A stretch of DNA of 64,000 nucleotides. Source: Struthio camelus (taxonomy: Eukaryota; Chordata; Aves; Struthioniformes; Struthionidae). The notes beneath the pieces are model-generated. The model saw only the letters and a program-made list of their open reading frames with translations. It searched no databases and was not told where the DNA came from. The stretch lies in the NCBI RefSeq assembly GCF_040807025.1, contig NC_090943.1, positions 143,426,264 through 143,490,263 of the forward strand, in the 5' to 3' direction. Shown piece by piece: positions 51,859 through 64,000 of this stretch; the stretch's first letter is position 1, and the number at the start of each line of letters is the position of its first letter. A program made the translations under genes and the position numbers.

Positions 51859-52660
51859 CTGCAAAACAATGTATTAAAGTAAAAAGACTGAGGAAGTTAA
51901 CATTGAACTAATGAATGTATTTTTCATTCAGAAAATTCTAGAAGGCTGGAAGAATCACAGAATTCTCTTTTTCAACACAAGTACCTCACAGCCCTTGATA
52001 AATTCAAAAGCTGTAAGGAGGTTTTTTTTTCATTTATTTTTTTCTTTTAGATATTCTGAAATAAAAAGCCCAATGCCTAAGTTTTTAGCGCTTTCAATTT
52101 CCATAAAAAAGGTGTAACAGTACTCCTCTGTAGGAGGAGAATGCTGATGATGAATGGGGAAGATCCCAGAGGCTTGTGTACTTGTGGGGAAAAAGGAGGT
52201 GAGACAATATAATTTCTGAAGAAACTAACATGTCTTGGGATGGCACGATTTCAATTCGAGCCTCACCTAATTGCACATAATTTTCACATTTACATACTGC
52301 CAGACACAGAAGTGTCACGTCCATTTTGCATATACCAAGACAAACATGCAAGTAGAGCATGCAAGGTATCATGATCTTTCAGGGCTGAAAATGGAGACCA
52401 CACTATGTTGAAGATAAAAATCGCCTTGCATAGGTCACCTGAATCTAGTAAGAAACTGAACATATGGCTGATAGTAAACCTTTTCTTTTTTGGCTTGTAA
52501 CAGTTAAGCCCTGAGATACTGAATTTGAAACTGAAGTCAATTCTAAATTTTGTTTTTAAAGTTGTGTAGGTAGGGGTGGGTGGGTGTGCGCACACGCGCA
52601 TACACATGCGCACTGTCACTTGTAACAGACTCTTCATAATAAAGAGAAATTATAACTTAC
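51859..52660 (-). other. OXR1: OXR1 terminal intron (802 bp)
   Basis: Intron between the last two coding exons, phase 2, GT-AG. It contains the alternating purine-pyrimidine tract at 52,584-52,613, about 50 bases from the donor. The frames open in this stretch on either strand match nothing I recognise. Confidence 0.9.
52584..52613. repeat. Alternating purine-pyrimidine tract, Z-DNA candidate
   Basis: Thirty bases alternate without a break, with several CG and CA steps (gcgcacacgcgcatacacat in the middle). It is in the OXR1 terminal intron, about 50 bases from the donor of the penultimate exon. Confidence 0.85.
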
Positions 52661-52734
52661 CCTCCTCCACCAAAAGCAAGGGAGTCCATGTCACCTTTGA
52701 TAAAGAACATGTTGTCTCCTGTCCATTTGAAAAC
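52661..52734 (-). CDS. OXR1: OXR1 penultimate coding exon, TLDc domain
   Basis: Seventy-four bases between acceptor cattag and donor gtaagt on the minus strand, giving 24 codons plus two bases. The product begins VFKWTGDNMFFIKGDMDSL and ends in the glycine run AFGGG that continues into the last exon (FGGGGGEF). This glycine-rich turn and the preceding GDMDSLAFG are signature TLDc sequence. Phase 0 at the start and phase 2 at the end agree with both neighbours. Confidence 0.96.
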
Positions 52735-53479
<745 letters not shown>

Positions 53480-53828
53480 TTAAAAAAAAAAAAATCTATA
53501 CATCATCTGCAAATCTCTAATGATAGTAACTGACATGCAGAGTCCGCTTGTAAACGTTGCCAGATTTGGAATCCACTACAGAATTGTAACTCTTATACGG
53601 TATCACGCTTCTGACTGCATTAAGATACAGTTTGATGTTTTGTAGCACAATAAGCTGAATGAGAGAGAACTGTCCTTCACTAAGTAAACAAATAGCAACA
53701 ACAAAATCACAGGACTAACAACGTGACCTCAGGAATTTCTCAAAAAAATGCATGTATTTTTAAAATCACAGATCCAGAAGTGTTTGCTGCTTCTTCTACA
53801 TTCCCTTGTCAATCATTCACATTCCAGT

Positions 53829-53853
53829 CACCGTGGTTCCTTAAACCACGGTG
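53829..53853. repeat. Perfect 10-bp hairpin in an OXR1 intron
   Basis: caccgtggtt and aaccacggtg flank a 5-base loop, with two CG steps. It lies 380 bases into the large intron on the acceptor side. Confidence 0.8.
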
Positions 53854-55427
53854 GGCTACTTTTCAGTGAGTTTCTAGTTGTAACTGAGTTGTGATTTTTT
53901 TTGCAATTGATTCATTCCATTCCAAAAAACGTTAGGTACAGTTATCCCGTCTTAGACCTGACTTCAACAAATCCTTTGTTGATAGTAAGGGGATTTATAA
54001 TGTTATAAAGAATAAGAATATCGCATCAATAGTTAGAGAGATCTGAGGATTGATTACTAGATTTTTAAATTTGATTAAAGCAGTATCCATTTCTCAGGAG
54101 GCAGAATAACCTGAAAAAAAATCTACATAATTACACTGAACCAAGCATATCTCATGAAGCACAATCAAAAGAAAGTCACTATTTCTGCTCCTAGTAAGAA
54201 ACACATTTCCACATCTAAAATAGAGTGGATATAAATGCAAAACCAGACCACTAGCACTAACTCATTTGCATGGTATGTACAAGGGGGCAGGGAGGAATGA
54301 AAGGTTTTGTGTTTTTCATTCACACTAAACAGCAAGTCTTACAGAAGCAGAAGAATGGGACTGATGAGAGAGACACGTTAAAGTTACTGTCCTGACTTGA
54401 ATTATGTTTAGGATAAGGTAGAAACTTTTCTTTTGCGCATCCTAAGAACGCTGAGTTTTCCATTTACCTGTTTAGCTCTATAAAAAATAGAAAATTAGAT
54501 GTGCCTGAACTAGGTCACAACTTTCAGACTGTGAACTCAAGAATTTTATCAGGTGTTTGACAGCCATATATCGACTTCCACAACAAGGACGTACCAGTTC
54601 AGAACAACCTGTATTAGGAAATTCCTTATTTCTCTGGTTTAAGTGATCCAGAAAGTCCTTTACTCACATGGGGATGGGGGAAGACACCCATTGTACACAC
54701 TACTCATGAGATAAGTTGCTCTCCCTTCCTTCCCCTCTACCCAAATCTTCCACTAATTAGTTCAAAGAATATCAAATTATGTCTCAGAAGAAAATTACAC
54801 CTGATAATCTTCTAAACGTCCTGATAATGCATAGATTGTTTTAAGTCTAAGTGGGTGCAATCACATCAATAACTGATGCTTTCGAAGCCTCTGTTGAGGT
54901 GAAACACTGGTTCTTTGAAAGAAGCTTTTCATCATTTTGCAAAGAGCATGCCCTCCAAAAGAAAACAGCTTCTTCACAGGTGCATGTAATACTGCATATT
55001 TTAAGTCAATGTGGACACTCCACTGTTAAAAGGAGATGCAAGGAATACTGCATTGGAGAGGAACAGAGGTAGGACTTGCATTAACTGAGCCATAACAACT
55101 GAAGAGGCTATTCCTAATATTTCAGTTTTTTTTTTTTTTTTTTTTTTAAATTAAGCATGCAACATCACTAAACTGAAAAGCACTGTTCAAATAAGGATTT
55201 TATACACATGTATACGCTGTTCCTTTACTTGTCTGAGTGAACAGAGCTACCTCGGAGCATGCTTGTGCAAAAATATATTTCTAATCTAAAATGAGATTCT
55301 TTATAGGGATTTTTTAAATTATTTTGAAAAGCAATTAACTTTAGCTGACTGCAGTACTTTATCATTTTATCACTTTGTTAGAGAGACATAACAGTTGCAA
55401 AATCAGTCCAGAAGTTCCATGAACTCT

Positions 55428-55552
55428 AACAGAAAGAAGCGTCTTGACAGTACTTGTCCCTGTGCATTCAATAACTCCAATAATCTTTGTCTAGACATTT
55501 TTATTCCATTGAAGACATAAGGACAAGTACTGTCAAAGCATCTCTTTTTGTC
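55428..55552. repeat. Imperfect foldback (45-bp arms) in an OXR1 intron
   Basis: Arms 55,428-55,472 and 55,508-55,552 are reverse complements with 34 of 45 matches, including a perfect 16-bp core (55,444-55,459 with 55,521-55,536). Ten of eleven mismatches are transitions. The loop is 35 bases. It could be the remains of a palindromic miniature transposon or a structured RNA hairpin in the OXR1 pre-mRNA. I do not recognise a named family. Confidence 0.75.
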
Positions 55553-57785
55553 AGTATTAGAGCAGGATAACAACTAGGCTTAACAAAGAGAACTACCAGT
55601 TACGCTTTTCTCCAAGGGAAAAAAAAAAAAAAAAAAACAAACCAAAATGAAGGAATTATTCAAAAGAGAACGATGCTTGTTTTCTTGTAACTTAAAGATT
55701 TAATTTCTATTTATTTACTTATTTTTTAAAGGTAGGCTTGAACTCATTCTCAAATATTATTAAGACCTACAGCTGTATACACTTATTTCTTTCCAGCTCG
55801 TTACCAGTCAGATAGCCTCCTAAGTCAGAGAAAGTTCAAATGAGAGTTTGCCAAGAATAACATCCAACACAGATTATCTAGCAAGTCATGGTCAGAACAT
55901 TAAATGATCATATATTTAAAACAAACAATCTCACATCTCTCAGTTCTGGCAAGAAACCTGGGGAAGAGCTTGTTAGAATAGCAAAGTAGAAAGAAAAAAG
56001 GAAAATAAAATTAGGAATTAAGTAGATCTGGAAACTGTTACTTGATATTAGTAGAAAATCAGCACTGTCAGCTGGCTTAAATAAGTACACTCAGTCTCAT
56101 GCTGCAAAGACATTCAGAACATTCTCTCCCCCTGCAATTTGTGAAGAACTCCAAAATTAAGTGATAGACAAAGCAGTTCAGGCTGTTACTTGATTTCAGA
56201 TTTAAATCAAGGGAAGAAATAGTTGCCTTATTAGAAAGAATATTAACTCTCACATCCTTTTCCTAAAATATACTTGGCTCAGCTGAAATTTGTCTTAAGT
56301 GAGAAGATTTCAGAAAGCAATTCAGACCACGTAATGACATTTTAAACTGATAGTAGTCAATTATTCAAAGCTGGTGGTTTGGGTCTTACTGAAAGTTCTC
56401 TGTGAGTAAAGGTCGGAAAGAGGGATTCTTCTACATAGGCTTTTGTTTTGGCTAATAGTTTCATGATTTAATTACTTCATTATAGACACAGGTCTTCCAT
56501 CAGACCTCAAAAAAGTATTATTGGTTCATTCTCCTCCAGAGACTTTGGGTTTTACCACAGGTCCCACTGAGCAAATATCAAAGACAAGCCTTATGTATTA
56601 GGCTTCTATCAATAGATTTGTTCAGTAACTTAACTTTTTTTTTAAAATGGCTTTATTTGGTTACTTCAGTGCCACAAAAAACACAATTACACCTTCAAGT
56701 CTTGATTTCATGCAGAAGTACATGTACATTTTCTGCAACAGAATTTGTACTCTAAGCATTAAATTTTTACCTTTATTAGCTGTACAGCTACTTTTATGGT
56801 TAAAAATTAAAAAATCTGAAAAAATAATTATTGATATCTATTCAACCTCCTGCTGAAGTTCTACAGAAACCCCTATTCATAGTTGTTTTTTTTTTTTTTT
56901 TAAACAACTAAAACAAAGGTTACCTTTGCAGATGTAGTCATTACAAAGTCCACAAAGGGACTAATTTATAAAAGAGTTTCTAAAAAGTAGAATAGATTTG
57001 ACGCTCTTTTCTTGCGATTTCAAGTGTATGGGATAGTAGTTTCTTCAGAAACCTGGTGTAATTTCTTTCTATTAAAGTTTTATGATCTTACACTCTGCTT
57101 ATTGTATGCAGGTAAACAAATTTAAGTAGAACATCCTTTATGACAAAAAAAGTATACCAAGTTCAAATTAAGGAAGTTTAATTCATGAAAAACAAGATCA
57201 ACTAATGAAAGTATTTTTTTTTTTAAGACGATAAAGGAAAATTTATGTTTAAACAATAACTACATGAATATTTTCCAACTGTGTAGTAACAGGAAACTAT
57301 TGAACACTTCTAGTTATGTCTTAATTTACTTCAAATTAAGAGAGTCTCTGGCTGTTAACTTCCTTTAAGGGGTCAAGTTATTTCTTGAACAACTCTAGTA
57401 GCTTCAGTTGGGTAGCTGACATACCTTAGTTCAGATTAATACCCTCAGGACTGTCATTACATCCAGCTCTGAGGTAGGTATTAGACTTCATGAACAATTA
57501 AGTATTTCTTGCCAGGAATCTACCGTCTGCTAAAAAAATAGAGAGTTGTGCCAATTCTAAACTATTTTTGTTCATCCTCTACCCAGAGATGGTATGTTCA
57601 CAAAACTGAACACATACAAAACTTTTGTTTCAGTGCTTCTCTCAGATGATCTCCTGTATGTTTTTTACCCGTGTACGAATCACAGCTTAGTACATTGTAA
57701 CTCTATGGAAAACTTTTTTTAAAGTTAAAATAAACTTTGAAGCAAGCTTGCTTTATGCATATGCACATACATGAATACTTTATTT

Positions 57786-57995
57786 AGAATCACAGAAAAC
57801 TATAGGTTGTAAAGGGCTTCCAATAAGCCGCTTGTACAATTCCCTGCTCAAAGGAGGACTGTTTCCAAAGCTACGCAGGGTTGGCTCAGGGCTTTGTCCA
57901 GTCAAGCTTTGAGTATCTCCAAGGATGAAGATTCCACAACCTTTCTACATACATATTCACCACACTTGCATCAGCAAATCTGGGTCTTGAACAAT
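57786..57995 (-). mobile_element. CR1 LINE 3' end fragment, minus orientation, inside an OXR1 intron
   Basis: Plus-strand text gaatcacagaaaactatagg, ggcttccaataagccgcttg, ttggctcagggctttgtcca, aagctttgagtatctccaag and gattccacaacct matches the reverse complement of a CR1 3' end, including the terminal gaatcacag remnant of the tail repeats. It lies in the same orientation as OXR1 transcription. Length about 200 bases; right boundary approximate. Confidence 0.78.
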
Positions 57996-60900
57996 CACAT
58001 TGTTTCTAGAAGTAACACGAAAAGAATCAGGCTGTAATGCAACAAGGCAATTGTTTTCCAAACTGTCATCCTCTGAGAAGTGATGTCTATGTGGATTCTG
58101 CATGAGATTGAATTGTTCTAGTCTTCTGTTTGTGAGAGTCCCTAAAACTCCATAGTCTTATTCTTTTCCAATATAATTAATGTACTCTGAAGAATAATTT
58201 ATTGCAAAATCAGACAGTCTTGAGCGGTGAATGCATGAATTCCACTTCTAGAAACCTTGTTTTGTGACTCTTGTTCAGGAAATAGGTACTAATGTTCTTT
58301 TTAAATTTTAGAACGACTGTCAGAGCAGACACCAGAGATGGATGTCTTCACTAACACAAGCACATACAAGTAGATGCATAAACAATTGGCATGGATTGGA
58401 TGTAGCCACCTACAGATTTCTTAACCAGCTTTATTAAAGGAACTGCTAAAACTGACGATAACACACACTTTAGGTGGCTTGGGATTCCAACCTTCTACTA
58501 GATAATGTTCAGCTTTCATACAAATAAAACTTCAGTCTGTGAAAGTCAAGTAGCCTGGCTGCTTCTTTAAGAGATTTTTTTTTTTTAAATTAGAATTGTC
58601 AGTTGATTAAAAAAAGAAAATTTGGGACAAAAAAAAACATGAGGCTTAACAGACACCTTGATCTTTAGGGAACCACATCAGGAAGACAAGTTATAAGGTA
58701 CGCTTTCTTCATTCTCCAACTTATTGTCAACATCAGACAAAAAGGCCCACCTCCTAAACATGAACCAGGAAGAACAGTATATTGCAGGAGGTGGTACAGT
58801 GGATCACAGAAGGAAGGCACCTCAACTGAGCAGAGGGCATCAATGGTATCCTTCAAATATATACAAGCTATAGAGTATGCAGAACAAGTAGCATCACCAG
58901 TAACTGAGGTGGTATGCTCAGCAAATGGCAAGGCACTACATTGGTCATAATTCTGTTGTTCTTCAGAAAGGTAGAATTTCATAGGGAGTCTCCCATGAGC
59001 TAGATGACTTTGAAAATAGGTAGTGATTTTACCACATAAAATCCAGACAGAGAACACGTGATGCCCCCTAAGCTGCATTCTGGAAGAAAATAGCATTTAT
59101 TGTCTCAGCATGCTGCAAGAGAGGTATTTTTGAATATACTCTCCTGTGGAAAAAGTATTTGGATTCTTTTTCATAGAAAGCACTTTTATAGGGCTATCTG
59201 CCCAGAATGGGCAGAATATTACAGATAAATTGACAGATTTCAAAAACCAAATACCTTCATAAAGTGGATGGCCCCACTTAATCACTATCAAAGGGTAAAA
59301 TACACTACCCTTGTCTCATGTTTCATGATTGTAGATCCTTGCATCAAGAGAAAGGCTCTACAATGAGTTTTCACAGGTTTTGAATCCAAAGGTAGTATAA
59401 AGTCAGTTTTCTGCTGCCAAATGCAGAGACATCTCTCATTAACGTCCTGATAGACAGAACTATGGAAAATACCAGTGCCACTCAATTGGTGAAGTACTGC
59501 ATGTAAAACTTGTCAGACCCACTTCTTCTATCCTGTACACTGCTTGCTGAATACAGATAGATTTTACCCAGTCTTGTATGGATCTGTCTTATGCTGCAAA
59601 AGGTGCAAATTCAGGTGGCTTGGTGACCCAAAAGTCCAAGGAATGCTTTTATACATGTTCCCTAGGTGTGAGCCTGTAAGCTGAGGAGATCTGTCAGTTT
59701 AGTTCACCAAAAAGTATGACATACCTATAAGTTTTTTGGTTTGGTAATTGTGATGCTTTCTGAACATAGGAGCTGAGCTATTAATATATGGCAGATCGTC
59801 AGAAATACCTCACAGTCCTTCAGCAAGAATAGGACAAGACTATATGCTGTTGATAAGACAGTCCTATCTGAAGAAAAATGTCCCTTTTCTTCTGTGCCAG
59901 ATAAGCAGATATGAGGAAGCATACATTTTGTAGGATCCACAAATTAACACTGAGAAGTTGATAAGGGAACTCGAGACAAAAAGTTATCAAAGTACATTTG
60001 AAGAGGCTGATGAGTCTGCAGAGATCTCAAATCCATTGAGTGTTTTCCATATTCAGAAGTATGGAAGTAAAGTTCCCTTTTTTAAGGGCTTCTGGGGAAA
60101 ATGCTCTCCTGGTACAGAGATTTAGAGAGGATTTTTCTTTTTAATACTATCTAAAGAAAGGGATCCCTGAAGCAGGAAAGGGAAGGAAAAGACACGAGTT
60201 GGGACTCTAATTAGATAACATACCCTTCATTTACAGTTTTCAGACCCTCAAATGATATTAGGTGGTATGATACCATACTTCCTGAAAATAAAAATAGTGG
60301 TTACCAAAGGAGGATAGATAAGAAAAGTAAAAGCTATAGATTTTTTTCAGTGGTTCTGCCTGTCCTTGATGATAGCAGTAACTCATTTCCATGAGATGGC
60401 ACAGAACATTCAGGAAGAAAGGAAGAGCCAAAGCCTCATGCTGCCTCCAATGTTTATCTTCTATAGAATTCTCAGTAGAGGATTTTTGCTACTCAAACTG
60501 TGAGACTGCGGTCCACTTTCTGGAATTTACATTCCAGTCAAATGGAGACCACAGCATGCCTACAAAAGACTTGAGGAACAAATAGCTTCATTATGCAGGA
60601 ACAATTCCACAGCTCTCGAATGGAAGAAATATTGGCTGCAGTGAATGAATGCACCAGAAGCACCAACAGCAGCCAGCAAAAGACTTTCACTACAGAACAA
60701 TCCTCTGGTATCAGAAGTTTTAGACGCTACATTTCTCAATAACCGCATTAAAAATATTAAAATTAAATTCAATGACTAGACATTATGAGACTCTTACAGT
60801 ATGACAGCAAACTGGTATCATTAAAGTATTTCCTAAAGATGTAAGGTATCAGTGAGTTCCTAGACAGTGAATCAGGTTTTTAAAAGCCTGTACATAACTA

Positions 60901-61031
60901 TTAAGGGGGAAAACAGCTTGATATGCACAATTTTTCTTTCCTCCTATGATGAGGTGTCAGCTATTCTTTTATGATTCCAAAAAAAGTTTTTTTGTTCTAG
61001 ATAGGTCCCCAGCCCCAAACCGTTTTCCTAC

Positions 61032-61184
61032 CTGTCCATCACTATCCTTGATAACCAACAACACAGGTGTGTCTAATCCCAGCATAGTTCGATATAAAGT
61101 CTTCAAGCTCATGCCATGCTTTGCAGTACTGTAGATAAGGGTCCATGGATATCCAATGGTCCGCGGTGGAAGAGACTTTGTGAG
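61032..61184 (-). CDS. OXR1: OXR1 internal coding exon, N-terminal half of the TLDc domain
   Basis: One hundred and fifty-three bases, 51 codons in phase 0, between acceptor gttaacag and donor gtagga. It encodes LTKSLPPRTIGYPWTLIY, KHGMSLKTLYRTM and DTPVLLVIKDSDGQ. The PPRTIGYPW and SLKTLYR blocks are diagnostic of the OXR1/NCOA7 TLDc family, and the choice of OXR1 rather than NCOA7 rests on the exact residues and on the ABRA neighbour. No stop or frameshift is present. Confidence 0.95.
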
Positions 61185-62273
61185 CTGTTAACAAAATAAG
61201 GATGATCCTCTTAAATATTTTTTTCTATGTCTATGTACTGCACAGAAATGAAGGCTGTTCATGTTCTTCTGGACTTTCACAAGTAGCCTTAAAAGATAAG
61301 CTCCCTGCTCTTTTTAAATTTTGCTAAAGCTTACTGCTCCCCAGGAAACGCATCAAATCTGTACCCCATCTAGCATATATTATAGCTACTTAAAACAAAG
61401 AACATACCCCACCCCCACAACAGCCCCTGCCCAAGTTCTGCCCTTTTTGTAGTGAGGAGACTACCGCTCCTTCTGTATTTTTCACACACGTTCTGCACAA
61501 TGGTTTGAGATACAATTATTTATATTTATTAGAGATTTTGGTTAAATTTAGTATGATCCATAGCTGAGTTCCAGAATGCTTTACTAGTATACTGAAAGAA
61601 GCCATAAAAACATTCAGCTCTAACTCTGCAGAATTGTGGCAAGACAGTTTAAAACTTCAGGCCATCCCTCAAGTCTCATATGTATATTTTCTACCCTTGG
61701 CATTTCAAGTAGCTTTCTTTTCCCACCTCTGCCATTGACTTGCAGGAGAAGAATGATTTATCAACTGAAGTATATGCATGTTTTGTATGGTCTCTAGAAG
61801 AGTTATCTGAAGGCACTAAAAGCACATATTTACTTTTGCATAACAATACTTTGCCTCAGGACTGGGGAGCTAGACTAGTAAGTCAACAGGAAAATTAGTA
61901 AAGGTTGGTTGCTCTCCTATCCCCATACCTTCAACCAAAAACAGAACAAAAAACCTGAACTTGATCCAGCCCTCCATAAACATATTTAATGGGATGACTT
62001 TGGACTAGGTAGCAAGAACTACTGTGAGAGCTGAGCTGCTCTCAAGGGAGAATGAGAATGGCAAAGATAAACTAGTGTTGGTGCAAGAAGTCTATGGTGT
62101 ACTGAAAGTTATGACAGAGGAAAAAAGCAAACATTGTGGCTACAAGGTATGTTCGGCTTATGCTTTTTCTCTCACAAGTTCTTCCTAAATTACTTGGTAT
62201 GTTTTACACTACGCTCACAACATTTGTGATATGTTAGGGTACAGTACTAGAAACTACAAATATAACTTAGTAC
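61185..62273 (-). other. OXR1: OXR1 intron (1,089 bp)
   Basis: Phase 0 GT-AG intron between the linker exon and the exon beginning LTKSLPP. No repeat or extra exon was recognised in it. Confidence 0.88.
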
Positions 62274-62399
62274 CTTTTCAATTTGTTCTGGTTGTAGTAA
62301 TTCACTTGGATCACTAAGATTTGGTCGGAATGCTTCAGGCTCCAGGTCTGTTTTAATATTTGTTGCCTGTTTTGAACTGATATCTTCTCTTGTTGTTAT
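62274..62399 (-). CDS. OXR1: OXR1 internal coding exon just before and into the TLDc domain
   Basis: One hundred and twenty-six bases, 42 codons in phase 0, between acceptor ttttatag and donor gtacta (a weaker donor than its neighbours). It encodes a linker beginning ITTREDISSKQ, then EAFRPNLSDPSELLQPEQIEK, which leads directly into LTKSLPPRT of the next exon. RPNLSDPSELL is characteristic of vertebrate OXR1. This is the most 5' OXR1 exon I can recognise here; the LysM and GRAM-type upstream exons must lie beyond the right edge. Confidence 0.93.
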
Positions 62400-64000
62400 C
62401 TATAAAAGAAGAACAAGAAAGTAAGTATTCCTAGTTCTATATGCAGGAAAAGTTTACTTTGCAGGCTCAAAATCATGCAGTTACCAATTCAGTTACACAA
62501 CTCCTTTGCAAGTTTAAAAAAAAAATCCATTAGATTTGTTCTGATGAAGACTTGCACTTCAAATAACAAGCTGCTACTCAACAATATGCTATACTTACAA
62601 ACACGCTCAGAAGAAAACCATGGTTTTATGCTTAAAAGTGAGTCCTCATACACAGCTGAGGGACTTCAAGCACTCTTCAGAGGGCAGTGCACAAAATGCT
62701 TGCATTGTAATACTAACATGACATTCACGTTAAGCGTAATTAAAATAAAACCACAGACAAAGAAAAGGCCTAGAAACTCCCAAATGAAAGTTTCTCAGCA
62801 GTTTTTGCATCAGTAACTTTTACAATATCTGTGAATCTTCCTACACTTCTACTACTGATCTAGGAAGACTGCTGTCAAGTATTCCAAGTAAAGCACCTGA
62901 GTAGAGTCCTAGGAAGACTGCTTCTCTAGGTATCGATCTGCTGGGGTTCTCATGGTTAGCAAAGAAGAATGAATTAACAACCGAAAGGGTTGGGAAGAGG
63001 AAAGCATCAGTAACACTAATATGCTGCATAGAGAGCTTTGGGGGCTGGCAAGGAAGCAATAGTGATTGTTGCTGTAATAGCTTAAAATATCTGCCCCATA
63101 TGTCTACCCTACTCAGTTGCTCTAGATCATTATTTCACAGAGGCAGCAAAAAGCCACAAGACTCCTCAGGCACCACAGTTGACAGCAGCTTCTTACCTCA
63201 TGTCCCATTCACTGGCACTTTCAAGTTAAAATGCCATATGTTGAGAACTAGACCAGCTGAGATCCAAATTCTTTTCCTTCTATAAGTTAATTAAATTTTT
63301 CCTATGAGGATACTGAAATCTGACAGAGGGGTAGGAGAGAAAGCTGAGAAAGGTAGCAACTTAAGCCACTGCAGCAAGACTTACTATAACTTGCAGAAAT
63401 CTAAGGAAAAAAAATTCTAATAAAAGAGTAATTCTGAATAATTTATCAGCCTAAACCAAATTTCACTGAAAGTAAAACAGACTGTCTATAGAATTTAAAG
63501 GCTGAATTCTGCTAATATCAAGACCTTAAGCTGAAAACAGAACTATTTAAACAAGGCAGGCACCTGAACAATATTAGAATAGTCCTTTCCCTCAAGAACT
63601 ATGAAAGAAATTCAGTCAAACTCCTGTTACTAAAAAATGGAATTGTAAAGTCTAAATGTATTCACACAATAACTTAATTATAATTCTTAACTCAAAAAGA
63701 TATGCACTTAAAGAAAGTCAGTATCAGGTATGCAAAAGCTCAAGCCTTCCATTTTTTTCAATGCAAGATGGCACACTTTTCGGCAAAAACTATGCACTAG
63801 TTTCCAGATCACCAGAAGAGTATGTATGTTTATATATTCAGCCTCCTGTGCAGAGAGGAACTATTGTCAATTACTATCTATAAGACATGCCGTTTGGTTC
63901 CATCTTAAAAAACTCAGATATCGTATACTAGTGCTTCAACTCTACGAAACTTAAACACTGTTCAAAAGTACAGCAGAAAGCTCAATTCCTGTGTTATTCT
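62400..64000 (-). other. OXR1: OXR1 intron, truncated by the window edge
   Basis: Sequence upstream of the first recognised OXR1 exon. Canonical acceptor-like sequence (ttttatag) adjoins the exon at 62,400. No exon of the known upstream OXR1 domains was recognised up to the window end. Short open frames here match nothing I know. Confidence 0.75.

Overview
The window is vertebrate nuclear DNA, most probably from a bird or another sauropsid. It holds two interrupted protein genes with canonical GT-AG introns, long AT-rich non-coding stretches, and several decayed CR1/L3-type LINE fragments as its only interspersed repeats I can recognise. The gene pair, ABRA next to OXR1, is the order known on human 8q23, where ANGPT1 lies on the far side of ABRA. 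No bacterial or mobile accessory system is present.

Layout. Positions 1 to about 38,190 are intergenic: no exon is recognisable. This stretch carries a CR1-like 3' tail (about 2,345-2,430), a decayed CR1/L3 reverse-transcriptase segment (about 12,440-13,045), a CR1/L3 3' end (about 35,930-36,405), two CpG clusters (about 15,880-16,160 and 19,915-20,110), microsatellites, homopolymer runs and several perfect short hairpins. Positions 38,190-45,715 are ABRA (STARS) on the plus strand: a TATA-like box, two coding exons encoding 409 residues, a 4.6 kb intron and a 3' UTR of about 1.6 kb with an AATAAA signal. Positions 45,716-50,800 lie between the converging 3' ends and include a minus-strand CR1 copy. 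From about 50,800 to the right edge is the 3' end of OXR1 on the minus strand: five coding exons that carry most or all of the TLDc domain and end at a TGA at 51,723-51,725. The 5' part of OXR1 lies beyond the window.

The two genes are convergent (tail to tail) and work independently: ABRA is a muscle actin-binding activator of Rho/SRF signalling, and OXR1 is an oxidative-stress protein whose TLDc domain acts on the V-ATPase. The most unusual structures I found are an imperfect foldback of 45-bp arms inside an OXR1 intron, whose mismatches are nearly all transitions, and a G-run block and a Z-DNA-prone tract in the two short introns between TLDc exons. I see no convincing undescribed gene system. 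The remaining long open frames look like chance, with one weak exception noted in the findings.
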